From Pseudomonadota bacterium (lineage in GTDB: Bacteria > Desulfobacterota > Desulfobacteria > Desulfobacterales > Desulfobacteraceae), in assembly GCA_018812385.1 (NCBI GenBank), contig JAHJDU010000125.1, positions 1 to 6,697 of the forward strand: DNA of 6,697 bases, given 5' to 3'. This document shows positions 1-4,610 of the stretch, in pieces; within the stretch, counting starts at the first letter, position 1, and every line of letters starts with the position of its first letter. The notes under the pieces were generated by a model. The model was given only the letters and a program-made list of their open reading frames with translations, was not told the origin of the DNA and made no database searches. The translations under genes and the position numbers were made by a program.

Positions 1-405
1 GGTGCCACCAGAACTGATATCATCATTGACGATTCTGAAATATTTTTTCCAAAAGTGATTCAGCCTAATATACTGGTCAGTCTGACCCAGGAAAGCTATA
101 ACAAATTTGCTCCTATCATCCGGCCGGGCGGCCTGCTTCTGGTGGATTCAAAATATGTCACAATTGGAAAAAAAGTGGATGCCAAGCATATCACCCTTCC
201 CATGTTTGATACTGTGATGAAAGAAATCGGAAAACCCATTGTGTTTAATATATGCATGCTGGGGGCCCTGATCGGCATTTCAAAACTCATCAAGCCTGCA
301 TCCATTTTAAAGGTTCTTGAGACAACCATTCCAGAAGATTTTATGGCAATGAATAAAAAAGCTCTGGAGCTTGGGATGGAGATGGGCAAAAAAGAAAGAT
401 ATTAA
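1..405 (+). CDS. 2-oxoacid:acceptor oxidoreductase gamma subunit, C-terminal part (5' truncated)
   Basis: The frame is open from base 1 to a TAA at 403-405 and gives 134 residues, so the start lies outside the window. The family is the gamma subunit of 2-oxoacid:ferredoxin/acceptor oxidoreductases (Kor/Por/Vor type), cytoplasmic enzymes that oxidatively decarboxylate 2-oxoacids to acyl-CoA and pass electrons to ferredoxin. Visible family features are an ILVSLTQESYNKF segment, then RPGGLLLVDS, then a NICMLGALIGI helix, and a C-terminal tail (IPEDFMAMNKKALELGMEMG) typical of the subunit. Family members usually have about 180-190 residues, so roughly 50 N-terminal residues are missing. A GTG at 55 could be mistaken for a start, but homology-like sequence continues upstream of it. 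The usual operon partners (alpha and beta subunits, ferredoxin) would lie to the left. The substrate (2-oxoglutarate, pyruvate or branched-chain) cannot be decided from this fragment. Confidence 0.85.
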   Translation, partial: GATRTDIIIDDSEIFFPKVIQPNILVSLTQESYNKFAPIIRPGGLLLVDSKYVTIGKKVDAKHITLPMFDTVMKEIGKPIVFNICMLGALIGISKLIKPASILKVLETTIPEDFMAMNKKALELGMEMGKKERY

Positions 406-423
406 TTATTTGACACTACTTAA

Positions 424-460
424 ATACCGCCTGTTGCGACTATATTGCAGCAGGCGGTAT
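424..460. terminator. Hairpin between convergent genes, probable bidirectional terminator
   Basis: The arms 424-437 and 447-460 pair over 14 bp with one G-T wobble around a 9-base loop; the core is ATACCGCCTG/CAGGCGGTAT. It begins 18 bases after the stop of the upstream oxidoreductase gene and lies between two convergent genes. The T-run after it is weak on the plus strand (CTGTTTAAAT) and also on the minus strand (TTTAAGT), so termination efficiency is uncertain. The stem itself is strong, and the position suits a terminator shared by both genes. Confidence 0.6.
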
Positions 461-578
461 CTGTTTAAATGTATTTGAATGCGCTTATTGTTTTTTTGAA
501 TTTTTATTTGTCTCTTCCAGGATTTTGCAGCAACGCAGTAGATGGGTGAGTTTTCGTTCAAACACTAAGTATGCCCAA
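461..578. other. Intergenic stretch containing a possible repeat-element remnant
   Basis: This convergent intergenic segment has no coding potential. It contains a T-rich part (488-509) and, read on the minus strand, a 21-base motif at 550-570 that recurs after the SDR gene (listed separately). The sequence just beyond that motif on the minus strand (CACCCATCTACTGCGTTGC) looks to me like the inside of dispersed palindromic repeats common between genes of sulfate-reducing Desulfobacteraceae, but that is recollection and not something the window proves. Confidence 0.35.
550..570 (-). repeat. Copy 1 of a 21-base gene-3'-end motif
   Basis: On the minus strand this reads ACTTAGTG-TT-TGAACGAAAAC. 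It matches 18 of 21 bases with copy 2 at 2975-2995 (AATTAGTG-CC-TGAACGAAAAC). It starts 8 bases after the stop codon of the adenosine-specific kinase gene and points in the gene's direction. Copy 2 sits directly at the end of the SDR gene in the same relative orientation. Confidence 0.5.
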
Positions 579-1070
579 TCAATATTCATCATTTTTATAC
601 CCGATCATTCTTAAAAATCCTTTTCTTTTTTCAATATCTGCCTCGGTTTCAATGCCCTTTGATGAGAATCCGTCAATGACCCCAAGGATTCCCCTGCCCT
701 GATCTGTCTGGGCAAGAATTACCTGGACAGGATTGGCAGTTGCACAATGAATTCTGGCAACTTCGGGAATATTTTTTATAGTGTTAAGGATATTGATGGG
801 GAACATATCTTTCATAAAAATAATAAAAGAATGGCCTGCTGAAAGTATAAATGCATTTTTCTTTGCAAGCTCCATCATTTGTTCATCTGTACCGCTGTAC
901 CGGACCAGGCACTCCATTGAGGCCTCACAGAATGCCACACCGAATTTAGCATTGGGCACTGTACAGACAATGGCCTCATGGATATCTTCAATGGTTTTAA
1001 TAAAATGGGAATGGCCCAGGATAAAATTCAATTCATCAGGATTTTCAATGTTTATAATTTTTAATTCCAT
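579..1070 (-). CDS. Adenosine-specific kinase family protein
   Basis: The 163-residue product matches the small adenosine-specific kinase family (Pfam PF04008 as I recall), best known from archaea and found in some anaerobic bacteria. Its length equals the usual family length of about 160. Recognisable blocks are FGVAFCEAS (43-51), AGHSFIIF (78-85), the long signature CATANPVQVILAQ with TDQGRGILGVIDG (109-134) and the C-terminal KRKGFLRMIGYK (148-159). Members are reported to phosphorylate adenosine; the in vivo role in bacteria is poorly known, and the fold is unrelated to ribokinase-type adenosine kinases. No signal peptide or membrane segment is visible, so it is probably cytoplasmic. The ATG is preceded by a strong Shine-Dalgarno sequence, GGAGAGGA on the minus strand at 1075-1082. 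It is a single gene, convergent with the upstream oxidoreductase gene and divergent from the SDR gene. The family call is firm; the biochemical role is inferred. Confidence 0.9.
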   Translation of the reverse strand: MELKIINIENPDELNFILGHSHFIKTIEDIHEAIVCTVPNAKFGVAFCEASMECLVRYSGTDEQMMELAKKNAFILSAGHSFIIFMKDMFPINILNTIKNIPEVARIHCATANPVQVILAQTDQGRGILGVIDGFSSKGIETEADIEKRKGFLRMIGYKNDEY

Positions 1071-1229
1071 TTTGTCCTCTCCATGTGTTAGATTTAATTA
1101 ATGATCAATTGACAGAACAAAGTTTATAATATTTTGTATCCTAAAACAAGATATAACGGCCTGAAAAGTGGTCCATCCCCTAAACGGGGACAAAAATGAA
1201 GCCATCTTTAAATCAGCATTTATTAGAAA

Positions 1230-1243
1230 TGGCAATATTGCCA
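1230..1243. promoter_or_regulatory. Perfect 14-base palindrome, candidate operator
   Basis: TGGCAATATTGCCA is perfectly self-complementary. It lies in the divergent intergenic region, about 80 bases upstream of the -35 box of the SDR gene and about 160 bases upstream of the kinase start. Its size and symmetry suit a dimeric DNA-binding regulator. No second copy occurs in the window, and I cannot match it to a named regulator, so the role is inferred. Confidence 0.3.
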
Positions 1244-1321
1244 CCGTGAACAGTTGAATTCAGAGGCCGGGGTATGGGTTGCAGGGAATCGTTGATTAGC
1301 CTGCATGATTTTAAAGTCTGG

Positions 1322-1348
1322 TTGACAAATTCACCAAATATCTATAAT
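1322..1348 (+). promoter_or_regulatory. Candidate sigma70-type promoter of the SDR gene
   Basis: TTGACA (1322-1327) and TATAAT (1343-1348) both match consensus exactly but are separated by only 15 bases, two short of the optimum. An overlapping alternative -10, AATAAT (1346-1351), gives an 18-base spacer. Transcription would start near 1355, leaving a leader of about 55 bases before the GTG at 1411. Confidence 0.55.
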
Positions 1349-1410
1349 AATTTCATTCTGTTAAAACAATAAGCCATGAATTTTATGGCTGGGACAAGAA
1401 TATAAAAAAG

Positions 1411-2976
1411 GTGAGCACCATCAGCATAGATACAAAAATTGATGACAAACCAGAGACCCTTGCATCCATACGAGGGTGTATCTCTATTCTGGAAAAAATT
1501 GCCGACCGATCTGAACTTTTATCGCAATTGCCGGAAATAGAACGGATTGCTTTGATCACTGCGGCCGGGAAAATATCCCGGCCCGATAAAAAAGAAATTA
1601 AGGAACGCAACAAGGACAGAAAACAAACAAAGCGCGCTGCCATTGTGGAAAAAGAACGCCGGCTCAGAGCTGCCACGGGTATCCGCAAAGCCAGGGAAGC
1701 CGCAGTATTTACCGCTCCCCAGCAGATTTGCGGCAGAAAAACTGAGATTGAAAATCCGATACAGGGGCTGAAAACCCCCCGCAACTGCTATGTGTGCAAG
1801 GCTGAATTTACCCGGCTCCACCATTTTTATGACACCATGTGCCTGGAATGTGCAGAATTCAATTATCAAAAACGCTTCCAGACAGCCTGCCTGAAAGGAC
1901 AGGTGGCATTGATCACAGGCGCAAGGCTCAAGATCGGTTACCAGGCCACATTAATGATGCTCAGAGCCGGGGCAAGGGTGATTGCCACCACCCGTTTTCC
2001 CAAAGACTCGGCCTTACGATTTTCCAGGGAACGGGATTTTCCCAACTGGGGAAACAGACTCCAGATCTATGGTCTGGACCTGCGCCACACCCCCAGTGTT
2101 GAACTTTTCTGCGATTATATTACACAGACTTACCAGCGACTGGATATTCTCATCAATAATGCAGCCCAGACCGTCCGACGTCCCCCTGGATTTTATGCCC
2201 ATCTCATGGAAAATGAAACAAAGGATATCGAGCAATTGCCAGGGGATGCAAGGACCCTTTTAGGACAGTACCAGACCTGTATATCCCAGCTGGATTTTGG
2301 ACAGGCCGAAAATTTGGCCCCAAAAAACGCCTTGACCGCAGCCTGGGACGGCAAAGCCCCGGGCGTTGGATTGCGCATGTCTGCCCAATTATCCCAGATT
2401 CCCTATTCCTATGACAATTCTTTGAATGTACCTGAAGTATTTCCAGCAGAAGAACTGGATGCCGACCTCCAGCAGGTGGATCTTCGAAAGACCAATTCCT
2501 GGCGGCTGCGGCTGGGGGAAATCCAGACCTCGGAAATGCTGGAGCTCCAGCTGGTCAACTCCATTGCTCCCTTTGTTCTGTGCAACCAGCTGGCAGAGTT
2601 GATGAAAAAAGATTACACGGGACAAAAACATATTGTCAATGTCTCTGCCATGGAGGGCAAATTTCTGCGGTTTAAAAAAGGCAGCCGCCACCCCCATACC
2701 AATATGGCCAAAGCTGCCTTAAACATGCTCACCCATACTGCAGCCAGTGATTTGGCCAAATACGGAATTTTCATGAATGCCGTTGACACGGGATGGGTAA
2801 CGGATGAGGACCCTGCCATGCTGGCAAAATTCAAGCAGGACCGGCATGATTTCCAGCCGCCCCTGGATATTGTAGATGGAGCGGCAAGGATTTGTGACCC
2901 TTTTTTCCATGGCATCCTGACCCGGAAACACTGGTGCGGCAAATTCTTAAAGGATTATTTCCCAATAGACTGGTAA
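1411..2976 (+). CDS. SDR-type oxidoreductase with basic N-terminal extension and zinc-ribbon-like motif
   Basis: The 521-residue product has three parts. Residues 1-120 are a charged, mostly helical extension with a very basic stretch (57-95). Residues 126-147 carry two CxxC pairs (C126/C129 and C144/C147), which look like a small zinc ribbon. From about 160 on there is a Rossmann short-chain dehydrogenase domain: VALITGARLKIG (165-176, a TGxxxxIG nucleotide-binding loop), DILINNAA (245-252), N383 in LVNSIAPF, VNVSAMEG with S412, and HTNMAKAALNM with K434. Position 430, where classical SDRs have the catalytic tyrosine of YxxxK, is threonine. About 90 extra residues lie between NNAA and N383 compared with classical SDRs. 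As I recall, similar proteins in other bacteria and in eukaryotes share the cysteine pairs and HTNMAK, so these look like family traits, not damage. Substrate and cofactor are unknown. The GTG start is the only plausible initiator in the N-terminal part, since no in-frame ATG precedes it back to the stop at 1348; its Shine-Dalgarno is poor. It appears monocistronic. Confidence 0.85.
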   Translation: MSTISIDTKIDDKPETLASIRGCISILEKIADRSELLSQLPEIERIALITAAGKISRPDKKEIKERNKDRKQTKRAAIVEKERRLRAATGIRKAREAAVFTAPQQICGRKTEIENPIQGLKTPRNCYVCKAEFTRLHHFYDTMCLECAEFNYQKRFQTACLKGQVALITGARLKIGYQATLMMLRAGARVIATTRFPKDSALRFSRERDFPNWGNRLQIYGLDLRHTPSVELFCDYITQTYQRLDILINNAAQTVRRPPGFYAHLMENETKDIEQLPGDARTLLGQYQTCISQLDFGQAENLAPKNALTAAWDGKAPGVGLRMSAQLSQIPYSYDNSLNVPEVFPAEELDADLQQVDLRKTNSWRLRLGEIQTSEMLELQLVNSIAPFVLCNQLAELMKKDYTGQKHIVNVSAMEGKFLRFKKGSRHPHTNMAKAALNMLTHTAASDLAKYGIFMNAVDTGWVTDEDPAMLAKFKQDRHDFQPPLDIVDGAARICDPFFHGILTRKHWCGKFLKDYFPIDW

Positions 2977-2995
2977 TTAGTGCCTGAACGAAAAC
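2975..2995 (+). repeat. Copy 2 of a 21-base gene-3'-end motif
   Basis: AATTAGTG-CC-TGAACGAAAAC overlaps the SDR stop codon and matches the minus-strand copy at 550-570 in 18 of 21 bases. Here it forms the left arm of the hairpin at 2980-3008, whose right arm is the inverse of the same motif. This is what a palindromic dispersed element with its middle deleted would look like. Confidence 0.5.
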
Positions 2996-3008
2996 CTCGT
3001 TCAGGCAC
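2980..3008 (+). terminator. 12-bp perfect hairpin after the SDR gene
   Basis: The arms GTGCCTGAACGA (2980-2991) and TCGTTCAGGCAC (2997-3008) pair perfectly around the loop AAACC. The hairpin starts three bases after the stop codon. It is followed by GGTTATAAGTTTT, which is not a clean T-run, so it may work as a transcript-end or mRNA-stabilising hairpin more than as a classical intrinsic terminator. Confidence 0.5.
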
Positions 3009-3014
3009 GGTTAT

Positions 3015-3066
3015 AAGTTTTAGGTTTTAAGTTTTAGGTTTTGACCTAAAACCTAAATCCTAAAAC
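3015..3066. repeat. AT-rich tandem duplication forming a long imperfect palindrome
   Basis: A 14-base unit, AAGTTTTAGGTTTT, occurs twice in tandem without mismatch (3015-3028 and 3029-3042). The following bases are its approximate inverse, so that 3017-3039 can pair with 3044-3066 over 23 positions with two mismatches and a 4-base loop (TTTG). The innermost 9 pairs, GTTTTAGGT/ACCTAAAAC, are perfect. No T-run follows. With the preceding 12-bp hairpin it forms a double-hairpin block after the SDR gene. Confidence 0.65.
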
Positions 3067-3195
3067 AATCTCGGATAGTTGCAAATCTCTAACCAAAATT
3101 GGAAAATTATATTTCTGGGTTTTCGGTCAGACATAAAAAAGCTGTATCTATCCATTGGATTTTAGAGCCGGGATTATTTTTGACCTGGCCCGGGG

Positions 3196-3224
3196 TTTAC
3201 AAAACCAGGGCGTGATCTTATATT
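3196..3224 (+). promoter_or_regulatory. Sigma70-type promoter of rdgB
   Basis: TTTACA (3196-3201, 5 of 6 to consensus) and TATATT (3219-3224, 5 of 6) are separated by exactly 17 bases. Transcription would begin near 3231, giving a leader of about 40 bases before the rdgB start. The -35 box sits inside a small inverted repeat, GGTTT-ACA-AAACC (3194-3206), flanked by CCTGG (3184-3188) and CCAGG (3205-3209). A repressor site there is possible but not shown. Confidence 0.6.
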
Positions 3225-3269
3225 ATCCCTAATCAAATCAAACTTAAAAAAAATTGATGGAGTCGACCA

Positions 3270-3920
3270 TTGAAACAAATAATCGTTCTTGCAACAACAA
3301 ACAAGGGAAAAACAAGGGAAATCAAAAGACTTTTAAATGGCTTTCCCATTGATATTAAAAATCTTGCCGATTTCGGCCCCATCCCTGAAGTCATTGAAGA
3401 TGGAGAAACCTTTGATGACAATGCCTATAAAAAAGCCTCTTTTACTGCGAAAGTTCTGGGATATCCTGCCATGGCTGATGATTCTGGACTTTGTGTAGAA
3501 GCTCTTGACGGTGCGCCAGGTGTCCATTCTGCCAGATATGCCGGAAAAAACGCAACTGACGCTGACAATGTTAAAAAAATGCTCGATAACTTAAAAGGCC
3601 AAGAAAACCGAAATGCTGCATTCAAATGTGTGATTTCCATTGCGGTTCCTACAGGTGCTGCCTTAACCTATGAAGGGGAATGCAAAGGCATCCTTACAAA
3701 AAAACCCATTGGTGATAACGGATTTGGATATGATCCGCTCTTTTTTTATCCTGAGTTTAATAAAACCTTTGCCCAGCTGACCATTGAAGAAAAGGGCAGG
3801 GTCAGCCACCGGGGCAAGGCTTTAAAAGACCTTGCAGAGGAAATGGATAAAATCCTCAAGTGGATTGATATTAACATGCCAAAATTCCAACGTGTGGAAT
3901 GCAAAGGAAGAAATTCATGA
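3270..3920 (+). CDS. rdgB: XTP/dITP pyrophosphatase (RdgB/HAM1 family)
   Basis: This cytoplasmic house-cleaning enzyme hydrolyses dITP, ITP and XTP to the monophosphate and pyrophosphate, keeping deaminated purines out of DNA and RNA. The 216-residue product carries all family landmarks in order: LATTNKGK near the N-terminus (7-14), EDGETFDDNAYKKA (43-56), MADDSGLCVEAL with catalytic-region acids D70 and D71, GAPGVHSARYAG (81-92), GFGYDPLF (151-158) and SHRGKAL (179-185). Typical members have about 195-205 residues; the excess is a C-terminal tail of some 15 residues that runs into the next gene. The start is TTG, supported by GGAG at 3259-3262 seven bases upstream and by the protein beginning directly with the family's first strand. 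The ATG at 3257 is in another frame. Its stop TGA overlaps the ATG of the nitroreductase gene, so the two are almost certainly co-transcribed and perhaps translationally coupled. Confidence 0.95.
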   Translation: MKQIIVLATTNKGKTREIKRLLNGFPIDIKNLADFGPIPEVIEDGETFDDNAYKKASFTAKVLGYPAMADDSGLCVEALDGAPGVHSARYAGKNATDADNVKKMLDNLKGQENRNAAFKCVISIAVPTGAALTYEGECKGILTKKPIGDNGFGYDPLFFYPEFNKTFAQLTIEEKGRVSHRGKALKDLAEEMDKILKWIDINMPKFQRVECKGRNS

Positions 3921-4504
3921 ATCCATCATCTTTTAAAGACCTTGTACAACAAAACAGATCCTGCCGACGATTTGACAACTCCCATAAAATCGACAAATCA
4001 ACCTTAAGGGAATTGATTGAACTTGCCAGAAATTGTGCATCAGGCGCCAACAATCAACCATTAAAATATGTGATCTGCCGGGACGAACAAAAAAATGAAG
4101 CCATTTTTTCCTGCCTGGGCTGGGCCGGATATCTTAAAGACTGGAAAGGCCCTGTACCAGAAGAAAGACCTGCTGCCTATATTGTTATCCTGGGAGACCA
4201 TAGTGTTTCTGATAAATTCTGGTGTGACCATGGCATTGCAGCCCAGACAATCCTTTTGGGTGCCAGGGCCATGGGACTTGGCGGTTGCATGTTCGCCTCC
4301 ATAAATATTAAAATGCTCAAAGAACATTTAAATATCGGCGAGCATCTTGAACCCAAACTTGTAGTGGCACTGGGAAAACCCGTTGAAGAGGTCCAAATTG
4401 ATGAATTGGGCGAAGACGGGGATATCAAATACTGGCGGGATCAAAATAAGGTCCACCATGTTCCCAAAAGAAGACTTGATGATATTATCATTGGTTCATG
4501 GTAA
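3917..4504 (+). CDS. Nitroreductase family protein (FMN-dependent)
   Basis: The 195-residue product belongs to the nitroreductase-like flavoprotein fold: small FMN enzymes, usually dimers, that reduce diverse substrates with NAD(P)H. Visible FMN-site features are NRSCRRF near the N-terminus (13-19, the R-S/x-R-R/x-F phosphate-binding motif), SGANNQPLKY (42-51) and the late glycine-rich GLGGCMFASIN (120-130). VVALGKP (149-155) is the usual C-terminal strand. The length is normal for the family's short members. I chose the ATG at 3917 because AAGGAAG (3904-3910) lies six bases upstream and the ATG overlaps the rdgB stop as ATGA. The in-frame ATG at 3899 would add six residues but lacks a ribosome site. 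C-terminal residues 170-185 are charged and tryptophan-containing. The real substrate is unknown. Coupling to rdgB suggests shared expression but not a shared pathway. Confidence 0.88.
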   Translation: MNPSSFKDLVQQNRSCRRFDNSHKIDKSTLRELIELARNCASGANNQPLKYVICRDEQKNEAIFSCLGWAGYLKDWKGPVPEERPAAYIVILGDHSVSDKFWCDHGIAAQTILLGARAMGLGGCMFASINIKMLKEHLNIGEHLEPKLVVALGKPVEEVQIDELGEDGDIKYWRDQNKVHHVPKRRLDDIIIGSW

Positions 4505-4610
4505 AGACAAAAAAATCCTGCTTCCCAATTTCAAAAAGTTGTTAAAAATGAATTTCCTGGAACAAACCAATATATTAATATTTGTCATCAAAATATAGTA
4601 GGACCATAAC

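Larger units (their letters stand above)
1083..1410. other. Divergent intergenic region, about 330 bases
   Basis: No gene longer than a few codons is supported here. It separates the minus-strand kinase gene from the plus-strand SDR gene and should hold both promoters. On the minus strand a weak candidate for the kinase promoter is TTGTTT (1144-1149) and TATAAA (1123-1128) with a 15-base spacer. Other structures are a small hairpin with arms TCCCC/GGGGA (1176-1190), a perfect 14-base palindrome (1230-1243), a weak TGCAGG/CCTGCA hairpin with a 14-base loop (1280-1305) and the SDR promoter (1322-1348). A nine-codon open frame (1376-1405) ends five bases before the SDR start. Confidence 0.5.

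Noticed and set aside
96..389. Minus-strand open frame of 97 codons
   Set aside because: It is antisense to a clear oxidoreductase gamma-subunit gene and shows no family features.
1109..1130. Plus-strand TTGACA (1109-1114) and TATAAT (1125-1130)
   Set aside because: The boxes are only 10 bases apart, so they cannot act together as a sigma70 promoter; TATAAT with a box 17 bases upstream (TGATCA) is weak and far from any gene start.
1383..1869. Two overlapping minus-strand open frames opposite the SDR N-terminus
   Set aside because: Both lie antisense to a continuous well-supported gene and have low-complexity, serine- and phenylalanine-rich composition typical of shadow frames.
3015..3042. 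Two direct repeats considered as a CRISPR fragment
   Set aside because: The units are 14 bases and directly adjacent, with no spacer between them and no cas gene nearby.
3899..3916. Upstream ATG as start of the nitroreductase gene
   Set aside because: It has no ribosome site and would extend the overlap with rdgB; ATG 3917 has AAGGAAG at the right distance and forms the ATGA junction.
4505..4610. Gap after the nitroreductase gene examined for a terminator or promoter
   Set aside because: It is AT-rich, but I found no stable hairpin with a T-run and no pair of promoter boxes at acceptable spacing.
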